Shown one piece after another: positions 16,430 to 24,143 of a stretch of DNA of 64,000 bases. The notes below the pieces were generated by a model. The model worked only from the letters and a program-made list of their open reading frames with translations. It had not been told where the DNA came from and searched no databases. The stretch comes from Parafrigoribacterium_A sp035571875 (GTDB lineage: Bacteria > Actinomycetota > Actinomycetes > Actinomycetales > Microbacteriaceae), in contig DATNBR010000027.1 of NCBI GenBank assembly GCA_035571875.1, positions 1-64,000 on the forward strand, given 5' to 3'. Positions within the stretch are counted from its first letter, which is position 1. Each line of letters starts with the position of its first letter. The position numbers and the translations under genes are program-made.

Positions 16430-16693
16430 TCAGCGCGCGATCTCGAGGTAGCTGAGTCCGCGCAGGTCGAGCCAGACCCGATCGCCGTTGTCGACGAGCT
16501 TCAGCAGCACCTCATCGCAACCGCGACAGCGCACGACGAGGCCGGGGGCTCGGTCGTAGAGCGCGGTCTCCGCGAGCACGCAGACTCTGCCGCAGTGATC
16601 GCACCGACCGGAGGCCGCGGTCACGTCCATTGCGAAGAGTTCGAGCAGCGCACCCGCCGCTGCATTGCCGTCGAGCGCGCGCGTCTCGGTCAT
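16430..16693 (-). CDS. DUF6510-like zinc-ribbon protein
   Basis: An 87-residue protein with two CxxC knuckles, CDHC and CRGC, separated by about 25 residues and flanked by short strands (VLAETALYDRAPGLVVRC, then EVLLKLVDNGDRVWLDLRGL). This arrangement fits a rubredoxin-like or zinc-ribbon fold that binds one metal ion. I recognise the sequence as the actinobacterial DUF6510 type. Its start overlaps the stop of the FAD reductase gene (ATGA, 16690-16693), so it is the third gene of a Mo-enzyme operon. A role in electron transfer or assembly of that enzyme is inferred from position only. Confidence 0.8.
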   Translation of the reverse strand: MTETRALDGNAAAGALLELFAMDVTAASGRCDHCGRVCVLAETALYDRAPGLVVRCRGCDEVLLKLVDNGDRVWLDLRGLSYLEIAR

Positions 16694-17421
16694 GGCGAGA
16701 CTCCTATTCCGCCGAAGCGTTCGGTTCTGATTCTCTCTGGGGCGTGTCCGGCGTCGACGAGCCAGTCGGCGACGGCCTCGACGAAGGGTGTCGAGCCGCA
16801 GACGAAGAAGGTGGCGGCCTCCGAGGGTGGGAAGACGCTGGCTTCGATCGTCGCCTGATCGAGGCGGGCGGGGGGAGCGGGCCAGCCCGGCGGCGTCGCG
16901 CGGGAGAAGGCATGGCGCACCTCGAGGTGGGCGTCATCCGCGGCGCGTTGCCTCAGTTCGTCGTAGTACAGGGCGGATGCGGGGGACCGCACCGAGTGCA
17001 GCAGACGGAACGGGGCGGTGCTGCCCGCGTCGCCGTGCGAGCGGATCATCGACATGAGTGGCACGACGCCGGAGCCGCCGCCGATCAACTGCACGGGGCC
17101 GTCGTCGTCGCCGCGCCAGACGAACCAGCCTCCCGCTGGACCTCGAATTTCGAGGCGATCGCCGATCTCGGCGACATCGACGAGGTAGGGCGAGACTTCG
17201 CCGTCAACGAGGCGGTCGACGGTGATGTCGAGTCGAGCGGAGCTCGCGGAGGATGCGATCGAGTACGAGCGCACCGCGGTGTAGCCGTCCTCTGCGGTGA
17301 GCCGAACGTCGACGTGCTGGCCCGCCCGGTGGCCCGGCCATCCCTCGACCTCGAGGGTGAGGGTGCGAGCGCCCGGGGTCTCCGGGTGCGCCGCGACGAT
17401 GGTTGCCGGTGAGAAGCTCAC
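16690..17421 (-). CDS. FAD-binding oxidoreductase (ferredoxin reductase-like)
   Basis: A 243-residue flavoprotein reductase. The FAD-binding barrel shows WPGHRAGQHVDVRLT and the RxYS motif RSYSIAS; the nucleotide-binding domain has IGGGSGVVPLMSMIR and ends VCGSTPFVEAVADWL and RIRTERFGG. There is no C-terminal 2Fe-2S domain, so it resembles the reductase core of ferredoxin-NADP reductases. The start is GTG 17421, overlapping the stop of the upstream sulfite-oxidase-like gene (GTGA); a longer in-frame extension would run far into that gene and is rejected. It probably passes electrons between NAD(P)H and the partner molybdoenzyme. Confidence 0.9.
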   Translation of the reverse strand: MSFSPATIVAAHPETPGARTLTLEVEGWPGHRAGQHVDVRLTAEDGYTAVRSYSIASSASSARLDITVDRLVDGEVSPYLVDVAEIGDRLEIRGPAGGWFVWRGDDDGPVQLIGGGSGVVPLMSMIRSHGDAGSTAPFRLLHSVRSPASALYYDELRQRAADDAHLEVRHAFSRATPPGWPAPPARLDQATIEASVFPPSEAATFFVCGSTPFVEAVADWLVDAGHAPERIRTERFGGIGVSP

Positions 17422-18011
17422 CAGTAGCGCTGTTCGAGCCAGGGGTCGCCGTACATGTGGTAGCCGTTCTGCTCCCAGAATCCGGGTTCGTCGTTCTCCA
17501 TCATGCGGATGCCGCGCACCCACTTCGCGCTCTTCCAGAAGTAGAGGTGCGGCACGAGCATGCGGGCCGGTCCGCCGTGTTCGGGCTCGAGTTCGTCACC
17601 GTCGAATTCGAAGGCCACCCACGCCTTGCCACCGAGCAGGTCCTCGAGCGGAACGTTGGTCGTGTAGCCGCCGTAGGAATAGGTCATCGTGAAGTCGGCA
17701 CTGGTGTCGACATCCGCGAAGAGGATGTCGAGCGAGACGCCGCGCCAGCCGGTGCCGAGTTTCGACCAGCTGGTGACGCAGTGGATGTCGGTGGTGACGT
17801 CTTCGGCCGGCAGTGCGCGGAATTGTTCCCAGTTCCAGGCGTGGACGACGCCGGTCTCCGTCGTGATGCTGAAGGCCCATTCGTTATCGTCGATGCGCGG
17901 CGTTGGACCCGCGGAGAGCACCGGGAAGCTCTCGGTGAGGTACTGGCCGGGCGGCAGAGCCGGATCGTCCGAGCGCGCGCGACCGGAGAAACCCGATGAA
18001 AAGAATCCCAT
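17418..18011 (-). CDS. Sulfite oxidase-like molybdopterin oxidoreductase (soluble, small)
   Basis: A 197-residue protein corresponding to the Mo-cofactor domain of the sulfite oxidase/YedY superfamily. The Mo-ligating cysteine is Cys78 in DIHCVTSWSKLG. Further family segments are GVSLDILF, the Tyr-rich MTYSYGGYTTNVPLEDLLGG, and ARMLVPHLYFWKSAKWVRGI. It has no heme domain, dimerisation domain or Tat signal, so it is cytoplasmic. The start has a perfect AGGAGG site. The operon continues with an FAD reductase and DUF6510, which would supply electrons. The physiological substrate is unknown; a reductase role, as in MsrP, is as plausible as sulfite oxidation. Confidence 0.9.
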   Translation of the reverse strand: MGFFSSGFSGRARSDDPALPPGQYLTESFPVLSAGPTPRIDDNEWAFSITTETGVVHAWNWEQFRALPAEDVTTDIHCVTSWSKLGTGWRGVSLDILFADVDTSADFTMTYSYGGYTTNVPLEDLLGGKAWVAFEFDGDELEPEHGGPARMLVPHLYFWKSAKWVRGIRMMENDEPGFWEQNGYHMYGDPWLEQRYW

Positions 18012-18121
18012 GTGTTGGCCTCCTGGGGCCCGTGTGCGTCTGGACCGTCGAACCGAGCGTTAGCGCGATGCTACTCGCGGTGGCCAGTCGGGGTCGAGAG
18101 GAAACGAGTCGTGTGGGACCC

Positions 18122-18253
18122 TGTGGGTTGAGTAGCGAGGGACGAGCGTATCGAAACCTTCTCTCGCGACGTTGCCGGTTTCGATACGGCCGCGGGCGGC
18201 CTACTCAACCCACAGAGGCGGGTTGAGTAGCGAGGAACGAGCGTATCGAAACC
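18122..18253. repeat. Cluster of three REP-like palindromic repeats
   Basis: Three copies of a 33-38 base element lie between the sulfite-oxidase-like operon and the HNH gene. Copy 1 (18122-18158) runs from TGTGGGTTGAGTAG to CGTATCGAAACC. Copy 2 (18177-18214) is inverted, from GGTTTCGATACGG to CTACTCAACCCACA. Copy 3 (18221-18253) is direct again, from GGTTGAGTAG to GTATCGAAACC. The ends are conserved and the centres vary (AGGGACGAG, AGGAACGAG, GCGGGCGGC). Copies 1 and 2 could form one long hairpin. A diverged relative is at 19759-19800. No coding capacity is seen in this 270-base gap. Confidence 0.88.
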
Positions 18254-18281
18254 CCGTCCGCGCCACCGCACCTCGCCGTGG

Positions 18282-18392
18282 TCACGCGCGCAGGCGCACC
18301 TCGGGCTCTGTCGTGTATTCGTGCCCACTGGGTGAGATCCAGGTGAGTGCGCCCGGTGGTTCATTCCCCGAGTGATTGTGCTGCACTCGCCC
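18282..18392 (-). pseudogene. Displaced C-terminal tail of the HNH protein (frameshift)
   Basis: Beyond the premature stop of the HNH gene, another frame on the same strand encodes RVQHNHSGNEPPGALTWISP followed by SGHEYTTEPEVRLRA and a stop at 18282. This looks like the usual end of DUF222/HNH proteins, where the HNH core is followed by GW-x-hydrophobic, TWTSPTGHxYTTEP. Removing one G from the GGG at 18390-18392 (minus strand) joins SGW directly to RVQH. Either a real one-base insertion or a sequencing error explains it. Confidence 0.8.
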
Positions 18393-19578
18393 ATCCGCTG
18401 TTGTGTTTGAGCCGGTGATGGCTGCGGCAGAGGTGGGCGAGATTGTCGTGCCGGGTTTCACCGCCGAATGCCCAGTCGTCCGTGTGGTCGAGGTCACACT
18501 GGAACGCGGTACGGGAGCATCCGGGGAATCGGCAGGTGCTGTCGCGCAGCCGTAGCCAGTTCTTGAGGTCGTGCGGCACGCGGTAGCTGTCTTTGCCGAC
18601 GGAGAGCACGGCGCCGGTTTCCGGATGCGTCAGCAGTCGGATGAAGCTGGGCGCGTGGGCGGCAAGCTCACGTGCTGTCTCCGCGTCGATGGGGCCGTAG
18701 CCGTCGAGGGTCGCGGGTTCGTCGGAGCGGCCGAGCAGCGTCATCGCCGGAACGGTGACGTACACGGTGGGCCGGATGCCATGAGGGCCTTCGAGGGCAG
18801 GTTCGCCGTCGATGAGGAGGTCTCGGAACGCGTCCACCCTGGCCTGCGCCAGCGTGCGCACGGGCAGGGGAGAGTCGTCGGGGAGAGTCTTGTCCGCCGC
18901 GCGCAGGCAGCCGGCGATCTCGGTGAGCCGGTTGAACCCCGCGAGGGCGTCTGCGGCGGGGAGGTAGGCGCTGAGCCACGCCATGCCGTCGCGCGCGGGC
19001 ATGAATGTCACTTCGCGGTAGGTCACCGCCCGCTCACGCCGTTCGGCAATAGATTCTGGGTTGCTTTGCTCGCGCAGGCGGCGGAGCTTGCGTTCGAATG
19101 TCGCGACGGTGAGGTTGCGAGCGAATGGCAGCGCTGCGGTCTCGAGTGCGGCAGCGGCATCCGCATCAAGCCCAGCAACGCTGTCGACGAGCGCTTCGGC
19201 GTGCCGGTAGCTGATCTCGCCGGCCTTCAGCGCGCGTAGCGTCGCACGCAATTGGTGGGTGAGGCTGTGTGCCGTTGCGAGTTGATTCTCGGCGGTGCGC
19301 TCGGGGATTCGCAGTGCGCAGGCGATCTCAGCCCTGAGCGACCGCCACCGCATCGACTGGGACGGATTGAGAGTCGGGTCGTCGGCGGGCGACATCTGGT
19401 CTTGCAGATCGCTTAACACAATGGCTTCGTTGAGCAGTTCTGCCCGCATCGCGGTGAGCCCGGCGATCATCCGTTCGACATTCACGACGGCGTCGACGAT
19501 GTCGGTAACCGTGTCGGCAACGACGGCGTGCAGCGAGGGCTGCACCTCGTCGATCGTCGCGTCGATCTCGGTTTCCAT
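18361..19578 (-). CDS. DUF222/HNH endonuclease-like protein, C-terminus frameshifted
   Basis: The open frame has 405 residues. The N-terminal 250 residues are the helical DUF222 region (for example RTAENQLATAHSLTHQLR, then GEISYRHAEALVDSVAGLDA). The C-terminal part holds the HNH core: LRLRDSTCRFPGCSRTAFQC, DLDHTDDWAFGGET, and NLAHLCRSHHRLKHNSGW, with zinc cysteines and the Asp-His pair intact. After SGW the frame shifts and ends ASAAQSLGE; the normal ending of about 35 residues is in another frame. Such proteins occur in many copies in Microbacteriaceae genomes and their function is unknown; a link with mobile elements is often suspected. REP-like repeats lie on both sides. Confidence 0.88.
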   Translation of the reverse strand: METEIDATIDEVQPSLHAVVADTVTDIVDAVVNVERMIAGLTAMRAELLNEAIVLSDLQDQMSPADDPTLNPSQSMRWRSLRAEIACALRIPERTAENQLATAHSLTHQLRATLRALKAGEISYRHAEALVDSVAGLDADAAAALETAALPFARNLTVATFERKLRRLREQSNPESIAERRERAVTYREVTFMPARDGMAWLSAYLPAADALAGFNRLTEIAGCLRAADKTLPDDSPLPVRTLAQARVDAFRDLLIDGEPALEGPHGIRPTVYVTVPAMTLLGRSDEPATLDGYGPIDAETARELAAHAPSFIRLLTHPETGAVLSVGKDSYRVPHDLKNWLRLRDSTCRFPGCSRTAFQCDLDHTDDWAFGGETRHDNLAHLCRSHHRLKHNSGWASAAQSLGE

Positions 19579-19758
19579 GCTCTAACTCAACACGTGACCA
19601 CCGACATTCCGGATGGCCGCGTGGCTGCCCGTGGAGAACATAGATCGGGGCTTTTGTCGCGTGAGCTGTGGCCAGAGGCGCGAAGAACATCTAGCTGCTC
19701 GTGCTGCACGGGTATCACTGGACGCGCATATAGAGAGCCCTTCGGGTCACAGCTACGA

Positions 19759-19800
19759 GGGTCTCGATACGGCTGCTCCTTCGTCGCGGCCTACTCGGCC
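19759..19800. repeat. Diverged REP-like element between HNH gene and moaCB
   Basis: GGGTCTCGATACGGCTGCTC followed by CTTCGTCGCGGCCTACTCGG shares the ends (TCGATACGG and GGCCTACTC) with copy 2 of the repeat cluster at 18177-18214. It is the only notable structure in the 231-base gap 19579-19809; I see no coding frame there. Confidence 0.7.
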
Positions 19801-19809
19801 CGCGGATCG

Positions 19810-20775
19810 TCAGTGCCGCGCATCCCCCGAGACCTGCGCCACGAGGTGCGGCAGCAGTTCGTCGAGTACGGCGAGGCCGTCCTTGACCCCGCCGCGCGAT
19901 CCGGGCAGATTCACGACGACGGTCCGGCCCGCGACACCGACGAGTCCGCGGCTCAGCGCGGCCATCGGCGTCGACCCCAGGCCCTTCGCGCGCAGCGCCT
20001 CGGCAACGCCTGGCAGCTCGCGATCGAGGATCGCGGCGGTCGCCTCCGGGGTTTGGTCGGTGGGGGAGACGCCCGTGCCGCCTGTCGTGACAATGACGGC
20101 CGGGGCAGTCTGGGCGACGCGAGCCAACTCGGCGGCGATCCCGGCATCCGGCACAACGCTCACCTCGTCCACCGCGTAGCCATGATCCGAAAGCCACGAG
20201 GCGATCACGGGCCCGGTCGTGTCGGGCCGCTCGCCGCTCGCACCGGTTGTCGAGGCCACGACCACCGTGGCCGTGCCCGGACGCACCGCCGCCGGCGCGA
20301 CCACGCCATCCCGCGTCCAGTTGCCGCGCTTGCCGCCGCTCTTGCTGACGAGCCGGATGTCGCCCAGCACCGCCGCAGGATCGACCGCCTTGATCATGTC
20401 GTGCAGCGTGAGTCCCGCGACCGCCACCGCGGTGAGCGCCTCCATTTCGACCCCGGTGCGGCCGAAGGTCTTCGCCGTCGCCTCGATCGCGATGGAGTCC
20501 TCGGCCAACTCGAACGACACCTTCACCGAGTTGAGGTTCAACTGGTGGCACAGCGGGATGAGTTCGGAGGTCTTCTTGGCCCCGTTGATGCCCGCGATCC
20601 GAGCCGTCGACAGCACGTCGGCCTTCGGCATGCCGTCGGCACGCACGAGCGCGATGACCTCCGGCGTGCTGGTGATGCGGCCTGCCGCGGTCGCGACGCG
20701 ACTGGTCTCGGCCTTGTCGCCGACATCCACCATCCTGGCTCGTCCGTCGGAGTCGAGGTGCGAAAGCTCATTCAT
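19810..20775 (-). CDS. moaCB: Bifunctional molybdenum cofactor protein MoaC-MoaB (MogA-type) fusion
   Basis: The 321-residue product fuses two cofactor enzymes. Residues 1-155 are MoaC (cyclic pyranopterin monophosphate synthase), with GINGAKKTSELIPLCHQLN (62-80) and GRTGVEMEALTAVAVAGLT (105-123). Residues 165-321 are a MoaB/MogA molybdopterin adenylyltransferase domain with VTTGGTGVSPTDQTPEAT (229-246) and NLPGSRGG (289-296). The two act at different steps, so fusion couples supply rather than channelling consecutive reactions. Start ATG 20775 overlaps the moeA stop as ATGA; a longer frame running into moeA is a shadow. moaA, moaD and moaE are not in view. Confidence 0.94.
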   Translation of the reverse strand: MNELSHLDSDGRARMVDVGDKAETSRVATAAGRITSTPEVIALVRADGMPKADVLSTARIAGINGAKKTSELIPLCHQLNLNSVKVSFELAEDSIAIEATAKTFGRTGVEMEALTAVAVAGLTLHDMIKAVDPAAVLGDIRLVSKSGGKRGNWTRDGVVAPAAVRPGTATVVVASTTGASGERPDTTGPVIASWLSDHGYAVDEVSVVPDAGIAAELARVAQTAPAVIVTTGGTGVSPTDQTPEATAAILDRELPGVAEALRAKGLGSTPMAALSRGLVGVAGRTVVVNLPGSRGGVKDGLAVLDELLPHLVAQVSGDARH

Positions 20776-21986
20776 AGTGACCAGACTCTCACGGTCTCGC
20801 CCGCCGCAAGCTCGGTAACGTCGGCTGGAATGTCGACCAGCACATCCGCCCGGGCCATGGCCGCAACAAGGTGCGAGCTGGGGCCGGAGACCAGCGCCAC
20901 AGTGCCGCCCGAACCGAGCCGCCCGCGCAGAAACTGTCGCTTGCCGGCGACGGAGCGCAGGTCTGCCGCGAGCGTGCGTTCGCTGGTGACGCCGGCCCCG
21001 CGCCCCGCGGCCTCGAGCAGCAGTGGCCGCGCGAAGATCGCGAACGACACCTGCGTGCTCACCGGGTTGCCGGGAAAGCACAGCACCGGAACGCCGTTCA
21101 CGACCGCCGTCGCCTGCGGACCGCCGGGTTGCATGGCGACATGACCGACGGATGCGCCGAGCGGCCCCACGGTCTCGCGCACCACCTCGTACGCGCCCTC
21201 CGAGATGCCGCCGGAGGTGATGACGAGGTCGGCCGCGGCGGTCGCACGATCCAGGATGTCGCGGAACACGGGCGTCTCGTCGCTGCTGCGCTCGGCGAGC
21301 ACGAGTTCGGCGCCGGTCTCGGTGACCGCGGCGGAGAGAGCGGTGAGGTTCGAGTCGAAGATCTGGCCCGGCTTCGGCGAATCGCCGGGAGCGACAAGTT
21401 CGGCCCCGGTGCTGATGACCGCAACACGGAGCCTGCGTCGCACCGCGACCGCGGTGATCCCCGCGGCGGCGAGGGCGGCGAGGTGGCGTGCGCCGAGCGG
21501 CTGCCCCGCAGGCAGCAGCTCCGATCCCGCGGCGAGGTCGCTCGCGCGATCCCGCACGAAGTCCCCGGATGCCCGCCCCACGAGAATTCGAATCGTCGCG
21601 CCATCGAGCGGCTCGGCCCCGACGCCCGGCGCAAGCTCGACGTCTTCGACAGGCACGACGCAATCGGCACCCTCGGGCACCACGGCGCCGGTCATGATCC
21701 TGGCGGCGGTCCCGACGGCCAGCACCGGTGGACTCGCGGGACCGGCCGGGATGTCTCCGATGATGGGCAGGCTCACGGGAAGCTGGGCGAGGTCGGCGGA
21801 GTGCACGGCATAGCCGTCCATCTGCGAATTACGGAAGAGGGGAAGATCGATGGGCGAGCGCACGGCGGAGGCCGTGACCCTGCCGAGTGACTCGATCAGC
21901 GGCACCTCGACCGCGGCATCCGTGGCCCGCAGCGCCTCTGCGAGGAGCGTCCTGATGTGCTGAGCGTGTTCTTCGACCGAGGTCAT
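20772..21986 (-). CDS. moeA: Molybdopterin molybdenumtransferase
   Basis: MoeA inserts molybdate into adenylylated molybdopterin. The 404-residue protein has the expected four-domain order. Visible signatures are LPLFRNSQMDGYAVHSADL near residue 50, the MoaB-like domain with VITSGGISEGAYEVVRE, and CFPGNPVSTQVSF just after, followed by the C-terminal beta domain (RQFLRGRLGSGGTVALV, VDIPADVTELAAGETVRVW). Length is normal. It is the first gene of a two-gene operon with moaCB. The start codon is followed closely by the divergent modE-like promoter region. Confidence 0.95.
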   Translation of the reverse strand: MTSVEEHAQHIRTLLAEALRATDAAVEVPLIESLGRVTASAVRSPIDLPLFRNSQMDGYAVHSADLAQLPVSLPIIGDIPAGPASPPVLAVGTAARIMTGAVVPEGADCVVPVEDVELAPGVGAEPLDGATIRILVGRASGDFVRDRASDLAAGSELLPAGQPLGARHLAALAAAGITAVAVRRRLRVAVISTGAELVAPGDSPKPGQIFDSNLTALSAAVTETGAELVLAERSSDETPVFRDILDRATAAADLVITSGGISEGAYEVVRETVGPLGASVGHVAMQPGGPQATAVVNGVPVLCFPGNPVSTQVSFAIFARPLLLEAAGRGAGVTSERTLAADLRSVAGKRQFLRGRLGSGGTVALVSGPSSHLVAAMARADVLVDIPADVTELAAGETVRVWSL

Positions 21987-22019
21987 TGTCGTCTTTCTTC
22001 CGCGATGGAGGGAGGTCCC

Positions 22020-22108
22020 CGCGGTTAAACCCTAGCCGCGGAATTGAATCGCAAACGCGGATTAAACACGGCAAAAGGTTCTCAAAAGCGGAGCATGGCG
22101 GGTAATCT
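22020..22108. promoter_or_regulatory. Divergent moeA / mod-operon control region with spaced CGCGG repeats
   Basis: Within the 128-base gap are three similar words on the plus strand: CGCGGTTAAAC (22020-22030), CGCGGAATTGAA (22037-22048) and CGCGGATTAAAC (22056-22067), spaced 17 and 19 bases apart. Downstream, TAATCT (22103-22108) is a -10 element six bases before the modE-like ATG. The spacing of about two helical turns in all suggests one face of the DNA bound by a regulator. The TOBE regulator encoded next door is the natural candidate; this is inference. Confidence 0.5.
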
Positions 22109-22114
22109 CGAAGC

Positions 22115-22519
22115 ATGACACACCATTGGTTCCGAGTGAGCGAGGCCGCGGCCCTGCTCGGCGTGAGCGACGACACCGTGCGGCGCTGGGCAGAAGCCGG
22201 AAAGCTCAGGCTCGTGAAGGGTGACAACGGACCGTCGCTCGTAGACGGGAAGGAACTCGCCGCTCTCGCACAGGCTAACGCGCAGGACACGGCGACGGGT
22301 GCCGACGGGTCACGTAGCTCTGCGAGGAACCGGCTTCGCGGCATCGTGACGAAGGTGACGAAGGACACCGTGATGGCCCAGGTCGAGCTGCAGGCCGGGC
22401 CGTTCCGCGTCGTCTCGCTCATGAGCCGCGAGGCGGTCGACGAGCTGCGGCTCGAGGTCGGTTCGTTGGCCATCGCGAGCGTCAAGGCCACGACGGTCGT
22501 CATCGACGTGCCCCAGTGA
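22115..22519 (+). CDS. TOBE-domain DNA-binding protein (ModE-like molybdate-responsive regulator)
   Basis: The 134-residue protein joins an N-terminal MerR/excisionase-type helix-turn-helix (FRVSEAAALLGVSDDTVRRWAEAGKLR, described in two halves: residues 6-19 and 20-32) to a C-terminal single TOBE domain (NRLRGIVTKVTKDTVMAQVE, ending SVKATTVVIDV). The TOBE fold binds molybdate or tungstate. Classical ModE has a winged helix and two TOBE repeats, so this is the short actinobacterial form and may dimerise to form the site. It is the first gene before modABC with a 3-base stop/start arrangement. It is probably leaderless. Confidence 0.88.
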   Translation: MTHHWFRVSEAAALLGVSDDTVRRWAEAGKLRLVKGDNGPSLVDGKELAALAQANAQDTATGADGSRSSARNRLRGIVTKVTKDTVMAQVELQAGPFRVVSLMSREAVDELRLEVGSLAIASVKATTVVIDVPQ

Positions 22520-22524
22520 GCTCC

Positions 22525-23325
22525 ATGAGAGTTTCGCGCGCTGCTCTCGTGACCGCGATCGCCGCCCTCGCGCTGGGGCTCACGGCGTGCGGTACCTCGA
22601 CGACCCCGGCATCCGCACCGTCGACGAAGGCGGAACTCTCCGGAACGCTCGTGGTCGATGCGGCGGCCTCTCTCACCGAGAGCTTCCAGAGGCTCGGCGA
22701 GCGGTTCCACGCCGAGCACCCGGGCGTCACGGTCACCTTCAACTTCGGTGGAAGTTCCGGGCTGGCCGCCCAGATCGTCTCCGGTGCGCCGGTGGACGTC
22801 TTCGCCTCGGCGAGCCCCGCGACCATGAAGACCGTGACGGATGCCGCGGTCACGAGCGCGACGCCCGTCGTCTTCGTGCGCAATCGACTCGAGATCGCGG
22901 TGCCGCCCTCGAATCCGGGCCACATCACCGGGCTCAAGGACCTCGCGGACCCGGCGAAGACGATCGCCCTGTGCGCGCCAGAGGTGCCCTGCGGCGCAGC
23001 TGCGGTGACGGTATTCAAAAACGCGGGCTTGACCGCGGCTCCCGACACGCTGGAGCAGGACGTGAAGGCGGCGCTCACCAAGGTGCAGCTGGGCGAGGTG
23101 GATGCGGCCCTCGTCTACCGCACGGACGTCACGGCGGCGGGCTCGAACGTCAGAGGCATCCCCTTCCCGGAGTCCGGCACGGCGATCAACGACTACCTCA
23201 TCGCTCCGCTGAAGGGTTCCGGCGACGAGAGGCTCGCGCGCGCCTTCGTGGCGTTTGTGATCGGTGAGCACGGGAAGTCCGTGTTCGCGGGAGCCGGCTT
23301 CGATCTGCCGAAGGGCGCGAAGTGA
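22525..23325 (+). CDS. modA: Molybdate ABC transporter substrate-binding lipoprotein
   Basis: ModA captures molybdate or tungstate outside the membrane. The N-terminus MRVSRAALVTAIAALALGLT followed by Ala-Cys is a lipoprotein signal with lipobox LTAC. The mature part has the ModA signatures LVVDAAASLTESFQRLGERF, TFNFGGSSGLAAQIVSGAPV and DVFASASPATM, and a late GSGDERLARAFVAFVIGEHG. Serines in AASLTE and GGSSG are the typical oxyanion contacts. ATG 22525 gives a natural signal peptide. A GTG at 22516 overlapping the previous stop is the alternative and adds three residues. Confidence 0.95.
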   Translation: MRVSRAALVTAIAALALGLTACGTSTTPASAPSTKAELSGTLVVDAAASLTESFQRLGERFHAEHPGVTVTFNFGGSSGLAAQIVSGAPVDVFASASPATMKTVTDAAVTSATPVVFVRNRLEIAVPPSNPGHITGLKDLADPAKTIALCAPEVPCGAAAVTVFKNAGLTAAPDTLEQDVKAALTKVQLGEVDAALVYRTDVTAAGSNVRGIPFPESGTAINDYLIAPLKGSGDERLARAFVAFVIGEHGKSVFAGAGFDLPKGAK

Positions 23326-24143
23326 CGAACCGGGGGAGTGACGCTCGAGGATCCGGCATCCCCGGCGTGCTCTGGTTGCCCGCAGGCCTCGCGCTCTGCT
23401 TCCTCCTCCTGCCGCTCCTCGCGCTCGTCGTGCGGGCCCCCTGGGCGACCCTTCCCGAGCAGTTGCTCAACCCGGTGATCGGCTCCGCTCTCGTGCTGTC
23501 CCTCGTGAGCGCGCTCTGTGCCACGGCGCTGTGCCTCGTGCTCGGCATCCCGCTCGCCTGGGTACTCGCGCGCTCGCACGGGTGGGCCGCCGTGCCGCGC
23601 CGGGTGCTCCGCGCACTCGTGCTCGTGCCGCTCGTTCTCCCGCCCGTGGTCGGCGGTGTCGCCCTGTTGCTCCTGCTCGGGCGGAATGGCCTGCTCGGGC
23701 AGTACCTGGATCAATGGTTCGGCATCACCATTCCGTTCACGACGCCGGCCGTGGTGATCGCTGAGGCCTTTGTGGCCATGCCCTTCCTTGTGCTCGCGGT
23801 CGAGGGCGCGCTGCGAGGTGCAGATCGCAGGTTCGAAGACGTCGCCGCGACCCTCGGCGCCTCACGCTGGTACATCTTCCGCCGGGTGACCCTTCCGCTC
23901 GTCGTGCCCGGCATCGCCGCCGGCGCCGTACTGTGCTTCGCGCGGGCGCTGGGCGAGTTCGGGGCCACGATCACCTTTGCGGGCAGCTTCCCAGGCGTGA
24001 CCCAGACCATGCCGATTTCGGCATATCTCGCCATGCAGACGAATCCCGATGGCGCCATCGTGATCTCCCTCGTGCTGCTCCTCGTGTCTGTCGTCGTGCT
24101 CGCGAGCCTGCGCGACAAGTGGATCTCGGGAGTCGCGGCGTGA
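23322..24143 (+). CDS. modB: Molybdate ABC transporter permease
   Basis: The 273-residue membrane protein has six helices and the ABC permease EAA loop, here EGALRGADRRFEDVAATLGA then SRWYIFRRVTLPLVVPGI, which docks to ModC. The start GTG 23322 overlaps the modA stop (GTGA), and the next gene overlaps its own stop in the same way. ModB forms the membrane channel for molybdate import with ModA and ModC. Confidence 0.95.
   Translation: MTNRGSDARGSGIPGVLWLPAGLALCFLLLPLLALVVRAPWATLPEQLLNPVIGSALVLSLVSALCATALCLVLGIPLAWVLARSHGWAAVPRRVLRALVLVPLVLPPVVGGVALLLLLGRNGLLGQYLDQWFGITIPFTTPAVVIAEAFVAMPFLVLAVEGALRGADRRFEDVAATLGASRWYIFRRVTLPLVVPGIAAGAVLCFARALGEFGATITFAGSFPGVTQTMPISAYLAMQTNPDGAIVISLVLLLVSVVVLASLRDKWISGVAA

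Noticed and set aside
19810..21663. A moaCB frame extending about 300 codons upstream into moeA
   Set aside because: The extension lies inside moeA in another frame. ATG 20775 overlapping the moeA stop gives both MoaC and MoaB domains at normal length.
22020..22114. A molybdenum cofactor riboswitch upstream of the modE-like gene
   Set aside because: The transcript appears leaderless (TAATCT six bases before ATG), leaving no room for a riboswitch, and no matching structure is evident.
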